DNA of 64,000 nt from Leidyana gryllorum EB-2025a (taxonomy: Eukaryota; Apicomplexa). Positions 33,403-45,350 of the stretch are shown here, piece by piece. The first letter of the stretch is position 1. Each line of letters begins with the position of its first letter. The notes under the pieces were generated by a model that made no database searches, was not told the origin of the DNA, and was given only the letters and a program-made list of their open reading frames with translations. Location: contig JBLWGC010000082.1 of assembly GCA_048772705.1 (NCBI GenBank), positions 186,001-250,000 of the forward strand. The letters are read 5' to 3'. Both the position numbers and the translations under genes were made by a program.

Positions 33403-36400
33403 TCAAGTATACAACTGTACCTGTAAGTGGAGGTCTGCGTGACTGCCGCTTATACGGCGAAAAATCGACTCAACTTCACTCCGCTTCATCTGTATTGATG
33501 GATGTGTATCCCACGTCTGTCGATCAACCATGGCGATCTTACCGTGGGCATAAATATCTGTGCTGTGTCCCACACGTCGTCCACTATTATGTACCCTTTC
33601 CGCGCAGTCTGCGTCATCATCCATTTGTTGCAAGAAGCACTATACCACACGCGAAAGACTCACATCCAAAGCCTCAAACAGCCGTTCGGCATCTGACTCC
33701 ACCTCGCGAATTGTGCTTTCCGCTTCATCTGAAGAAGCACCAGAGATCATATACGGAAACTTTGCCTCAAAAGCGACGCGGTGCGGTCCATGTGCGAGAG
33801 GAGCAACTTGCTTGTGCGCCTGAGAGAAGACTTCTCTCATAAGCTGGCCGACACATAGGACGCCCGCGTCGTTGGGCTTGTGTGGTGACTCTCTGACCGC
33901 TCGGATGATTGCCTCCAAATGAATGAATGAAAGAATGGCCCAAACACTCTCTCTTCTTCCATCTCAAGGAAACAACCAATGCATCAGCGGCGCCGCTGCT
34001 GCTACAACGTCGATCTGTTGTCATATTCTCTGTGAATGTCCTGTCCACACTCGATCAACAGATCTCAGCGTTCCCGAATACGGTCAATCTAGTCGTCACA
34101 TCTCGTACCCGCGTCAATTGCTCGCTCGCACCGCCACACAGTATCGAATTGGAAGTTTCACGTACCTGATAATCGATCTCCTATCTCCGTGTTAGTGAGC
34201 ACGAGGTTGACAAAGTCCCCGAAGGTCAGGAAATTGTTCAAACCGTTCAGATCTATTCCGTCCACGTGTCCTTTGTGGAAGCGACGAGCGCCCTTCACCC
34301 GGATGGAGAGCGCGCGGAGTGCTTCCGGTACATCTCCCCTCAGCATCACTCCAGGAACCTCTTGTCCTACGCCCATCGTCAGCTCAAATTTTGCGAGCAT
34401 GACAAATGCAAGCCGAATCGGATCCGACTGAGCCTTAGGGAGACGACTGAACTCTTCCTGGGCGCGCTCGTACAGCATGTTCATCTGTGCAGATCGATCA
34501 CGTCGCAGCCGGGTACGGCTAAGAAGAGTGTTCCAGAAATTTGTATCGACCACCCAGGTACGCCGCTCATACTCTGAAAATGCCAATGAAATGTCGTACC
34601 CAAACACCTAACTGACTGACCTTCTCGAAGCTCTTTTAGCTTTTCAGAATCCACGTTGTACTCGACACTTGATGCAACAGCGAAGCGCTCGATCGTCTTG
34701 GACCAGAGAATGAAACAGGAGATCACAAGCCCGGCAATCGGAGCGACAAAGTAGATTCCATATACTCCCCACGTCTCTGCGGACCCTCGAGTGCTGTTAA
34801 AACAAGTGACGGTGCACAATGTGACTGTTGGGCGTCTCACCCGGCAGTTGCCGTCACAAGGACACCCGAAATGAAAGCTGCGAGTCCTGCAAGCCATAGT
34901 TGCATCATCCGCAAGAAGAAGCGCGGCTTGCTCATCGGAAACATAGCGGTGAGAGGACCGACAAGCTTTCCCCTCAGGTTGCGATTCACAACCTCTTGAT
35001 CATCTAACTGTGTGCGGAGAAATGCATTAGCTCGAGACCATCCTTCGCGTGCCGAATCATCGAGCTCAAGTGGCTTCGATTCCAACGTTTCCAGCAATTT
35101 AGGCTGAGATAAGCGTTGTGACAATATGGCCAAGAAGAAGAGTGGTCACCTCTTTGAGGAGTAACTCGATATTCCCAGGATTCGGACAGATTCTATGGAA
35201 TATGCTGGAGCTAATGAAGTGAAAGACTATACTTCCAACTGTCAAATACACCCCAAGCAAAGACTGAAAAGGAAGAGAAAGTTAACGGAGTGGGAAATGT
35301 GTACTAAATGGAAGACGAAATAAGCCCGCCATATGATCATCAAAGCAGCGAAGGAGATTTTTGCCGCCTCTGGGGAGTCGGGGTCAATCCACTTACCAGA
35401 GCAACCAAGAACCACATCCCGGTGATAGTCTGATCGAGTATGAAGATCTCTCTCGATGCTAAAATGTATCGAAACTTACCAGCAACGGGCGTAACAGGAA
35501 CACCAGAAATGTTAGTGCGACCAACGTTGACGCGGGCAGCTCGATTGTTTCGACCTAGGAAGTATTTTATCTCTTGGGATTACAGTGTGATATTCTCACT
35601 ATCAGCTCCGATGTCGCTTCGGAAAGATATTCCGCGAAGACTGCACTGGCTGCGTCTGATCTGGCCCGGGCGAAGAGAGTGGAGAGGCCGTCTCCGAATC
35701 CTTTGAAACGATACCGCAAGCCAATGAACGTTAGCACCCTTCGCATTGATAAGGCACTTTTGCCCACTTCTGCGAACATGATGTCGTCCAAGTCATCGTA
35801 CACGTCGTGACCAGCAAGATTTGAGGCCGCTGATGCCATAGATTTGCTGTGAGACAGTTGCCTTCGTTGGGAATTAAGTGGTATCGAGAAGACGGAATGC
35901 CTCACTGAGATGCTTCGCCGCTGTTATTGGAGCCAAGGAGCAGATTGGTCAGTCGTGACTTGTTAGCCTAGCACTCGTAGTGAAAGAGATTGACAGTGGA
36001 CACTCTCACCAAGTGTTCATAACTGCGATACCGTTTCACCATATTGATCAGGACGCCCAGAAGAAGAGCTGACGTTGGATAGGTGTCTACCGACACGAAT
36101 GAGATATATAATACTCACCACTCTCACAAATGAAAGTTAACATCACCACAAAGACAAAGATGTGGGCAAACTCGAAGATCTCCTTGAGCATTGTCGGAGG
36201 AGGAATGTACATGCCCAGGTGTTGACCCTCGGCCAGTGCTGCCTGTTATTAGTGCCGTGACATGTACTACTCTGTGTGCGCAGTCAGCGGGTACCTCTTC
36301 AGTTTCAGACATATGAAGGAAACGATCATTCAGTTGCTGCACTATGCCAGCTGAAGTTGACACAATACAAATTAAGTATCTCTCAAACACTCACTGTTGC

Positions 36401-37551
36401 ACGCCGTTAGAAGCAAAATGGTGATGAAGCTGATCTGTACGATTGCTGAGCACTGGGTTCCTTCTCACCCTAAAACAGCTAGCTCCTTGCAGACAGCGTT
36501 AATTAGCTTTGTCCCGACTTGCAGTCGGTAGTGATTGCAAAGATGTATGGCACCCAGTATCAACGATTCCAGCACGATTGAGGTCAGAATAAAGTTCATT
36601 AGTAGGAGGAACGCTAAAGTCGATTTCCGCTGCAGCAAAAGTACCTAGCTTGGCAGGCATCTTACCCTTTCATATTCCACAGGCGTCGCTGGAGGCTCTA
36701 CTAAAGCAACGGCGGACTGAATGAGGTTAATGACATTCATCGCACGCGTGTGCTAAGGGATTACTACTAAGGTCAAACATCAAGCACTCTTTGGCCTTGT
36801 CCTTGGAATGGTACGAAGGAATGCGGTTCGGCGGTGCCACTGTCTCGGCGAAAGCTCGCGAAAAACGGAGCCGCAGTCTGTGCAGGGTTTAATCCCTGCG
36901 TCCACCACCCGCTCGGGCCTGCGGTTGGCTGGCAAGAGAGGCAGATCTGCAGGCGCTCCAAAATGCACAGCCTCCCTCCCTTACTGCTCACCTTGTAAAG
37001 CTTCCAAGAATGTTGAGCTGTGAGGATCATGGTGCCTAGGCAGGTCGCCAAGTAAGCCCCTAAAACGATATTCCAGCTGGTGCTGGTTTCAGGCACCTTG
37101 ACAGCTGGATCAGCGTCAGGTGGAGCTACTAAGCCAGTGAAGAGAAAGCTGATGCTCATTAGCACATCCACTCCCATAAATACGGCCCCGAAAACAGTGG
37201 CGATGAAGAAGACAACCTGTGCGCGCGCAGATTTCCTTTAGTGTTCGATGAGCATAGCATACCACCAGCTTCGTTTTGAAGATTGTTTTATCGTGAATTG
37301 CATACCATGCGATCCCTATCGTTAGTAGTTGCAGAAAGATCCTGCATACGCATGTGTAGATGCGCAATTCAACTAGGAACGTTTACCAGAACTGGCCCAA
37401 TAGGATGAGCGGAGTTAGTAAGCATAGCTCTGCTATGCACAGGCGACGTAGAGTGTTAGCCTCCTCCTTCAACACACTCAACCATAGACAGTATGTTACG
37501 TACCCGCGCCGTATCATTGGGGATCACATCAGGACTATTTAAGTCCGACAT
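33403..37551 (-). CDS. polytopic membrane protein with many short exons, unknown function
   Basis: Starting at ATG 37551 (MSDLNSPDVIPNDTAR), at least 15 short exons encode repeated hydrophobic segments: LTPLILLGQFW, FLQLLTIGIAWY, VVFFIATVFGAVFMGVDVLM, NIVLGAYLATCLGTMILTA, STLAFLLLMNFILTSIVL, IFEFAHIFVFVVMLTFI, ELPASTLVALTFLVFLLRPL and YFVAPIAGLVISCFILW. That implies roughly ten membrane helices. The C-terminal region is soluble and holds an EF-hand-like stretch (VDGIDLNGLNNFLTFGDFVN), suggesting calcium control. No transporter or channel family was recognised. Intron density is far higher than in neighbouring genes, and the intron near 36770-36992 is unusually long. Exon joins are approximate. 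Confidence 0.5.
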
Positions 37552-37607
37552 TATGTAGTATCGAACGTGTTTGCTAGTCAACCAGACTGCACAAAAAGCA
37601 CCTTCGG

Positions 37608-39473
37608 ATGACGAAAAGCTCTGCCTATGAGAGCTTACGTCGGGAAGTCTTCAGCAGCTTCCAAAAGGACCAAACTGAGCGACTTCACGTGGCAGAAGCC
37701 TTAAACGAAACTACACGCCTCCAAGAACACATCACATGTGTGAGTATTTTATTTTGATCATTAATTGGATCGGTACCCATTCAGGCTCAATCTGACATCG
37801 TCAATTCCAACCAGATTGCTGCAAACCATGCTGGGGAGCTCGAAAGGATGTCCGGGCAACTGGCCTTCATTGATCGAGCACATAATGTTATTGCGAGTGT
37901 TGCGGTATATCTACGGACGGTACAAGAAGGACTGGACAAGACCAGAGATTTAGAAGTACGTCGATGAAAAGCTTGATTGCTACATAGATCGTACAGGCTC
38001 GTTTGGCTACTGCCAAAACGTCTTATAACGCCATGGCCACGCGATTGAATGAATGTGTTACGGCTTTGAGCGCATCCAATCAGCAGCAGTAAGTCAGCGT
38101 CGTTCTCTGGTAGATGACGATCATACAGCCGGGAAGTCACTAAGGCTATCGTAGCCCTTACTTCGGCTTTGGAGAGTTTGGACGTTGAGATTGCATTGAA
38201 ATCAGAGGAGTTGGTGGCCTCTAAAGAACGTCTCGAGGTGGCTTCCACTATCGCTGCACGGGAGCACGAAGAGTATTTACACGTCTGTGTCAAATGGGAA
38301 TCGGTGAAAGAAAAGGACGGCGTCCTTATTCAGCATGAAGCCGAGCTGCGTGAGATGATTGACTCATTGATTGTCAGCGAAAGGCAACTACATCGACGGG
38401 TACAAGCTGTGGAGAACTTGATGGAGCGGAAGCTCCCTGCAGCCCAGAAAGCGATTGCTCAGCTACGAGAAGCGGCAGAACTCGAGAGGTCACGGATGTC
38501 GTGTCGTCGAAGTCACCAGGCCACTCTTGACTCTCTGCGGGAGGAGGAGCGTTGTCGCCAAAGCAAGATCAACGAGCTGACTGAGCAACGTTCGCAACTG
38601 CATGACAGTAATGAACGGAGTGCTGCTTGTCGGAAGCAGGCCGAGGCGAACTTGGAGCCTCTGCTGAGCAGACTTGCTGTGGTGAAGCAGAAGTGTACTG
38701 AGTTGCAAAGTGATCTCGACGATGTTGCGGCGGCGGCTGCCAAATTCTCGCGAGAAGCTGAGGATCATGAGAAGGAGCTTGGGGAGAAGACTCGCTTGCA
38801 TCAAGTGGGCCACAACGAGATCGATCGCGCTCGGAGCCGACTTCGTGATACTGAGATGTGCGTCGCAGAGCTCAACAGAGAAACTGAACGGCGGCGGAAA
38901 GCAAGACAAGCAGCATTAGAAGCTCATGAACGAGAAATCTCGGAGATCCGTGAAGCACGAGAGGCCAAACGTGCTGCTGCTGCGGAAGCTACCAAGGAGA
39001 TGAAGGCCGCGTACGACCGGATTCGCCATTGTCCCCTGACCTCCGAGCAGATCACCAACCAGGCACATGCCCTAAAGGCGACTGTTCATCCGGCTTTACG
39101 TCATCGTCTGAACGAGATAGCCAATCAGACAGAGGACACCGAGAGGTCATGTTCCGAGATCCAGACGCTCCTTGCCAGCGATGATGACACCCGGACAGGG
39201 TCTGATCCGGTGGAGAAGAGCTCGCGTTCCTCGGAATTGCGGGCCGCACAGCAGCAGTTCGAGTCCTGTCAAGCAAGTGCTCGCAACCGAGCAAAGATGG
39301 CGCTAGCCAGTCACCGAGTGGACCTGCAGGTCCAATCTCTGACCTCCAAGGAGGCAGCCACTATTACCAAGCTGTTGGATGTACAGCACGAGCGCCAGCA
39401 GCAGAGAAATGCTATGGTGGAGGCGAAGCAACGCGAGATTGATGCCCGTTTGAATGCTACGAACAACCGTTGA
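37608..39473 (+). CDS. long coiled-coil protein
   Basis: Four exons with introns 37740-37784 (45 nt), 37956-37996 (41) and 38089-38128 (40) give about 580 residues, nearly all predicted coiled coil. Examples are ERLEVASTIAAREHEEYLHV and EVTKAIVALTSALESLDVEI, with continuous heptad-like Leu/Ala/Glu/Arg spacing. No head domain was recognised. Possible roles are cytoskeletal, centrosomal or kinetochore scaffolding, by composition only. The ATG at 37608 lies 56 bp head-to-head from the polytopic gene. Confidence 0.75.
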
Positions 39474-39530
39474 CTAATGAAGGGAAGGTGCAGTGGTTGG
39501 TAATCGAGCACCTTGTTTTGAGTCTGTGCA

Positions 39531-40301
39531 ATGGACGACGATCACAGAATTACTCGTAAGCAGACGATCGGTCTGCCGAAGCGGCAGACCACGGAGGATG
39601 AGCAGTTTGTTGGGTCACCTCTGAACCCCAACGTACAGTCCGGGCGAGGGCGGCGGCAGAGCGGTCCATCATCGGAGGCTCTACGAACTCACTCTTCGAA
39701 CGGGAGGAGTCTTTCGCAGTCACGAGAAGGCCGGCAGACAACTGGGAGCGAAGGGAGAATCTTTCCTGTAGGGTTGAGAAATGAGATGGCTATAGATATG
39801 GTTGGTGTAGGCTGAAGGTTATGACTACGAGTCAACGATAGTGTGTCGAGGTTTCCCAGAGGATGCGGATGAGGGTGCAGTAACGGATTTCTTCGGATGG
39901 TACGGCCCAGTAGTATACTGTGAGAGGTGAGAAAAGCGGTGTGCACTGTCATCGGGAAGGAGGAGATGAGCGGAGGGGAAGAGGGTTCGATCAAACTGGT
40001 TTGGAAATGCGATGCTCTCTGTTTGAGAAGCAGAGGCCTCTTCTACAGCAGCTCATCGACTCACTTCCAGGCGGTCGACACACTCAAAAACGACGGCTAT
40101 GATAGACTGAGAGTGGACAACGGGTCTGAGGTGGTCTTCCTTGTGACATTCGCTAGTCGAGAGCAGGTGGCAGCACTTCTTGATCGGAAGCTGATCTATT
40201 GGGGAGGCGGGAAGGCTTCGGGGTATGAGGTGAAGGTTCGCGTTTCTGATCCTCCTGCTACCTTCATGGAGAGCATCATACAATGGGTGGGTGGGGAATA
40301 A
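39531..40301 (+). CDS. RRM-like RNA-binding protein
   Basis: Exon 1 is basic and serine-rich. A 43-nt intron (39768-39810) joins GRIFP to AEGYDYESTIVCRGFPEDAD, which continues GAVTDFFGWYGPVV, the beta1-alpha1 half of an RRM. The later RNP1-like half reads SEVVFLVTFASREQVAALLD, then RKLIYWGGGKASGYEVKVRV. The middle join (about 39926 to 40050) is uncertain; a roughly 120-nt intron or two short ones are possible. Specific family unknown. The gene converges with the C2 protein across 45 bp. Confidence 0.6.
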
Positions 40302-40346
40302 TACATATGTGTGTAACGCGTGGCGCAGTTCGGTGGTTGACGTGGT

Positions 40347-41519
40347 TCAGCACAAATAGTGTCCATGATGGTGATGGAGATGGTGATAGTGGAGTCGCGG
40401 ATCCTCAACGGCGCGCGAGCGATTGGTAGTAATAAGTCGGCTGGAGCATTCGGGAGGGGGCAGGCGAGTGGTGGAGCGAACCAAATCTCCACCACAATGA
40501 ACACACGGCACACTGCGCCTGTGTCTGGTACTGTGGCTTCCGCTGAGGTAGAGGGAGTCACTGGCTCCTCCTCCACCGCAGCATCCACTGCGCGAGTGGT
40601 AGTACATACTGGGCTGTGGGCACATTCCCGCGGGTGCGCCGCCACATCCATAGCATCCGCCTTGGGCCTCGAGGGCGGGCAGCATTTGGCCGGAGCAATG
40701 CATATGGGGCTGGCATCTGCGGGGGGAATAGGCCCCGTTTGATGTGGCGCTGCCAATCTTGGGGATGGGCGGCAGCCGTGCAGGATCCGGAGGCGCGGCC
40801 ATAGACGCGGTCCTGTGATGGTCCTGCTGATTAGACGTGTTCATGACGGAGGCGGCAGGGAAAGAGGGGGTTTGCGGATTGCTTCCGGCCCCAAAGGAGG
40901 GTGGCCCGTGGTACTGCGACACTCTGTTCGGGGACATAAAGACTCATTCTGGCGTCCTTGGCGACCTTACCGGTTCGACGGAGTCCCTTCTTCCGGTTGA
41001 TGGGATCCATCGTGATGTGTCACTGTCAAACGCAGGGTGCCGCCGGGCTTTCCGCTCTTGCGCGTCAGCTGCAGTGTATGTACGTGTGTGGTGGTGTGTG
41101 GCCGTTCTCACTCACTGGAATATCACCACTGAACTTTCCCTGGGAGATGACCTGATGAAGCGAAAAGTCGCCCGACGCTATGGTATCGTCAGATCTAAGG
41201 GCTGTGATGAATGCGCTGCAATTTTGATGTGCGTGTGCATACGTAAAAGTTTCCTTATTGCAGACTGTGAGTTTGAGGCTAGCCTCATCATGATAATTGA
41301 CAGTGAAGCTATGCTCCCATTTTGGATTGGATCCGCCGCTTCTGGCCACCTTAGTCTTATGTTTCTTCGAGCCGAGTTGCAGAATGACGTAAGGGTCCTG
41401 ATGATGCGTACAAAGAAGCGGCCGGTGGGTCAGTAGCGTACCAATCGGTTCAGCAATCCTTTTCCTTTGAGTCCTCTAGCGTCATGGATCGTGACTTGGA
41501 GGATTGGTCCAACTGGCAT
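40347..41519 (-). CDS. C2-domain protein with cysteine/glycine/histidine-rich tail
   Basis: The N-terminal C2 domain reads ILQVTIHDARGLKGKG, then across a 44-nt intron (41398-41441) DPYVILQLGSKKHKTKV and GGSNPKWEHSFTVNYHDEAS, the classic C2 D-P-Y-V...K-T-K-V...N-P-x-W-x-E-x-F signature. It ends at GKPGGTLRLTVTHHDG. Such domains bind lipids, often with calcium. The tail (last exon, to the stop at 40347) is rich in Pro, Cys, Gly and His with several C-x-x-C pairs (YGCGG, CVHCGG). No second known domain was seen. The start is 34 bp after the lipase stop on the same strand. Confidence 0.75.
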
Positions 41520-41553
41520 TTATGATGTCGGACGATTTCTGTGCAGTTGGGAC

Positions 41554-43717
41554 TCAATAAAAGGAGCATTCAGTACACATCCAGGCGGAGTCTATATCGG
41601 GGACACAGTAATTGGCAGACAAATAACAAGCGTATCCACAGATATGGTTAGCGTTGAATTGAAGCGGCCCTGGGAGTTTGAGTTGACTCAAATCCACCGA
41701 CATTGGATTCAATTTAATCCCTATACTCCCCCATTCACTTTCGGCAAACTTTGGGTTCAGAATGTCCAATACCTCATACGGTATCTCTATCATATTGACG
41801 TGATCGGCATACTGATCTCGACCTTCACCAAAGTTTCCAAAGTTATTTCTCGAGTCGCATCGCGGCAAACCGTGTTGATTAGCGCACGGCAGATTTGGCA
41901 CTGCGTCCAGCTCCACAACCCAAGTCCGGGTGTTCACCAGCTGTTCCAATAAAGACGCTGCTGCCTCGTTCAGTGATCTCGCCGGTGCAAAGGTAACCAG
42001 ATCAACTTTTGCTTGTCCTGCGAAGGTCACGGCCAAAGCCAAGGCCGCCACATTTGCCATCCCTCCACCGAGCGAGTGGCCCGTAACCATCAAATGTGGC
42101 TTCTTACACTCATTATTCGACCACTCCCGTACCAATCGGGCTTCCACTGGGGGCAGAATGGGAGCTAACAGCTCCAGAAAACCCGAGTGAACCAGAACTG
42201 AGCTGTCGTGCGGCAGAGGCGAGAGCCCTGTAGTAAAATCCTTGCGCCATTCATAGTCTGTCGCTGTCCCCCGTAGCACCAGCACTATCTCACAAGGGTC
42301 GTCGACTCCTTGCAGCAGAAATCCAGACGACATACTCGTGCTGTTGGTCACCGATTGAGTATTCGAAGCTGTTTTGAGAGTGTGTGTGTGTGCATGTCTC
42401 CGGTGGCGTCACCTGCCCTCCCGCCTACCTGGCTGGTTCAGTCGTATGTCCTCCATGATGTCATAGCCGGGCAAGAGCTGTTTCGGGTTCGGGTGTTCCA
42501 TACTGCACAGACTCTGTTCATTGGCCCAGGAACTCGCACCGAAAACAGCCCTCAACAGCCAATACGACAGGCGCCCCTCTTTCTGTACCTGCAGCAGAGT
42601 GGCGTCGTCATCTGGGCTGTCGAGGTGGGTGTCGATGGTCAAACCCGTAGCTCCGGGATCCTCCTCCTTCAACAGGTTCCCCTGAGTACACTTCACCATA
42701 GGCACTGAGGCTCCCACTGCTCCTTTGCAGGAGGGCGCTACTCCTTCGGCGCATCCCAGGACTGTCGGAGGAGACGTTTTTCGGGAGACATTTGGGGGTA
42801 TGTCACTCACATTCGCCAAGAAGGGTCATTGTCGCACAGCTGTAGAGAGTCGCTATTTCGTCGTCATCTTCAGCAACGAGATTGTCGGCAGCGGTACATA
42901 GGAGAGAGCCCAGATTACGCATTGGAGACTTGAGGGCTGCCGTGAGACCCGTAATTTCGGGGTACTCGAAAAGTCCCTTGAGAATAGTTTTGATCATCGG
43001 AGATCTGAGGTAATCACTGAAGGCTTCCCGATCTTCTTTAAACTCTTTATTGAACTGATTTCCCACAAAATTAAGGCCTCCCAGCAGTTTGTCCAGCACA
43101 CTGGAGATCGCATTGGTAGTGTCTTTGTCGGCAAAATCATCATTCACAGCTACTGAGGAACGAGCGAGAAATCTGTCCGTGAACGGTGTCTCTCCGCTCG
43201 GTGTCTCTCCGCTCAATGTCACAGCCGTGGCATTCTGTAAGAGAGATTGTAGCCCTTTGAGCTTATTCAGTCCCATCGAGGACGACCCCACGATACCGTG
43301 AACGTCCCATTGCAGATTTTCGTTCAACTGATTGACGTGATGAGTGAGATTTCCCAAAACTTCCTCGAGATTACTCGCGCTGCTAATGTCATTCATAGCG
43401 CTCACTGCGGCAGCGCTCAGACGCCGCTTGGTGCTGGTCGACGACAGGGCGGAGGAAATCGAATTCTTCACCACCCCAAACAACACATCATTCACTGTGC
43501 GGGGAGTCATAACCTCCTGATACAGTTCCATCAGGGTCCGAACATTGAGAATATTCGCTGGTTCACTGGTGAAGCCATCAGATAGCCCGAGGCTTCTTTC
43601 AAATGCAGTGCCGACCCCCAAGGCACATATAGGTGAGGGGGGCCGGTGTTCGAAAAGTGTTCGGGGAATACCAACGAAACCATAACACCCTGTCCATAAT
43701 AAGGATGAAAACCGCAT
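41554..43717 (-). CDS. class 3 lipase, probably secreted
   Basis: The lipase half has EIVLVLRGTATDYEWRKDF, HSGFLELLAPI and the nucleophile elbow HLMVTGHSLGGGMANVAALA. The downstream Asp region is VVELDAVPNLPCA, and a C-terminal His lies in NHICGYACY, so a Ser-Asp-His triad is present. The N-terminal half (about 300 residues) is unique and helical with several cysteines. A weak signal-like start (MRFSSLLWTGCYGFVG) supports secretion. Introns with good borders lie at about 42772-42820 and 42345-42431. Class 3 lipases hydrolyse acylglycerols or phospholipids. The ATG is 13 bp head-to-head from the PIG-T start. Confidence 0.8.
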
Positions 43718-43730
43718 ATGGGGCTCAAAA
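43718..43730. promoter_or_regulatory. 13-bp gap between divergent start codons (lipase / PIG-T)
   Basis: Only 13 bp separate the ATG at 43717 (minus) from the ATG at 43731 (plus). Promoters for one or both genes must lie inside the other's transcribed region. No recognisable motif fits in the gap itself. Confidence 0.5.
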
Positions 43731-45350
43731 ATGACCAATTTGTGGCTGCTCGCTTGGGCACTGGCAGCCGCAGCGGCCGAGAAATCGGAACCAACCACTA
43801 CTGATTTCCAGGATGTACTAGAAATACACCGACTACCTAATGGAGGCGCCCATTTTAGAGCTGTCACGGAATGGGACACCACTGTCTTCAGCGATTTACC
43901 CTATCTAACGCAACTAGTCTTCACATCTGGCTTCGCAAGAGCCTACGCAACACTCACGCAAGGCCGACGCTTCCACGAAGAATGGAACACGCAGCCCACC
44001 CGGGGCCAGGGCTTTTTTGTCTATGAGGCAGAATTGTCGGCAAACGACAACAAATATGAATTCGAACGCGATGTCAATAGGACCTTCCTTATATTCGAAG
44101 CCATGACTGGGGCGCCCGTTTCCGAGTCCGTCGTTACACCTCTAAGCCTCGACACAGACAATAAGTGAGCTTGCGTGCTGCTTGGTGCAGATCTTTTGTC
44201 GTCAAATGATGACTCTGGGATGCGACAATCATCCCTGACTGCCACTTTGAGTTGTTGACGGCTTCAGGTTGCGCGTGGGGGCCCGAACACACGAAGATCG
44301 ATTGTGTACGAACACAATGACTAAACTATATAGAACGCTCAGTTGTCGATCCACGGTTAGTGTGGCTGTCAACATCTACAATTTCCATTTGATGATCGTT
44401 TCAGAGCGGAGTTGTACCAGGTGTTGGTCGTTATTTGCATTTGGGGGAGTTCAGAGGAGTCAAAATACTTATTGAAGGTCGGGCCGATGAGCGCGCCCAC
44501 GTGCGGTTTGGGGTCGAGTTGACATTGAGGGAAGCTCACGAGGACAGGATCCAAGATATTATCAATTTCCCTCCCTGTGCGGCTGCAGCACACACCTACG
44601 TGGTTGAGCACACCGCGAATGGCACGGTGACTGCGCGAGAGCGGTTGTGGGACGGGTCCTTCGAGGTACTGCCCGAGATACCGGCCGTGGCTGTGAATCA
44701 ACAGGCGATTGGTCCTGCGTCACACGTGCGAAGGTTGCAGCACCCTTTGGGGGCCTCCGTGCGACGTCTTTCTGACGCCTCCTATTCGAAGATTCAGTCG
44801 GCAACGGGCGTCAAGAGTCGGTGAGTGCGAGGGCGGCACTGGATATCTGTCACTTTGCTTTGGCGTCAGATTGTTTGATCGGCTCCCGAGTTGGGCGCGT
44901 CCACATCGGCTGCGAAGCGAGGCGAGATATGGCGAGTGCGTCAAAAGTGTTGAAGTCGGTACGATCGAGAGAAAGAGAGGTCATCCGAGTTGGATGCTGG
45001 AAGCTGACATTGTCAAAAGCTCAGAGGACGAGGGGGAGTGTTACCTCCAAGTTCCTCTGCGTCACAAGTTTCCGCAGTGGTCGAATTATATCTGGACGAC
45101 GGTGGGAGGGTTTGACACCGATGCATCGTGGCTGGTTGAGGACACGGCACAGGTGGCTTCGGTGTCTGGAAGCCATCCGGACGCGTGGCTTTTGGCTCCG
45201 TTCATTGATATCTGTAAGCATTAAGCATTTCACACCCCCCCCTGGACACACTATTTCGCAGCGGCGTTCTTCAACATTGTAGCTATTTCGTGTCTGAGCA
45301 TTATGCTGCTGTACAGTCGGACTGTGAAGACGCTGATTACGGTCACTTAG
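43731..45350 (+). CDS. PIGT: GPI transamidase subunit PIG-T/GPI16
   Basis: PIG-T is the lumenal subunit that stabilises the GPI transamidase at the ER. A signal peptide (MTNLWLLAWALAAAAA) leads to DVLEIHRLPNGGAHFRAVTE, then FARAYATLTQGRRFHEEWNT, corresponding to the PIG-T L-x-F-T-Q-G-x-W motif. The middle exon has CTNTMTKLYRTLSC, like the family C-T-E-N-L-T-P-W-x-K-L-L-P-C. A late exon has PLRHKFPQWSNYIW, and a C-terminal membrane helix (FFNIVAISCLSIMLLY) ends the chain. Introns lie at about 44165-44267, 44357-44405, 44822-44869 and 45214-45261. The stop overlaps the METTL16 stop on the other strand. GPI anchoring is central to apicomplexan surface coats. Confidence 0.82.

Noticed and set aside
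36880-36965. Possible tRNA T-arm (GGGTTTAATCCC) inside an intron
   Set aside because: No A box, anticodon arm or matching acceptor stem was found at the right distances on either strand. It was kept only as a structure to fold.
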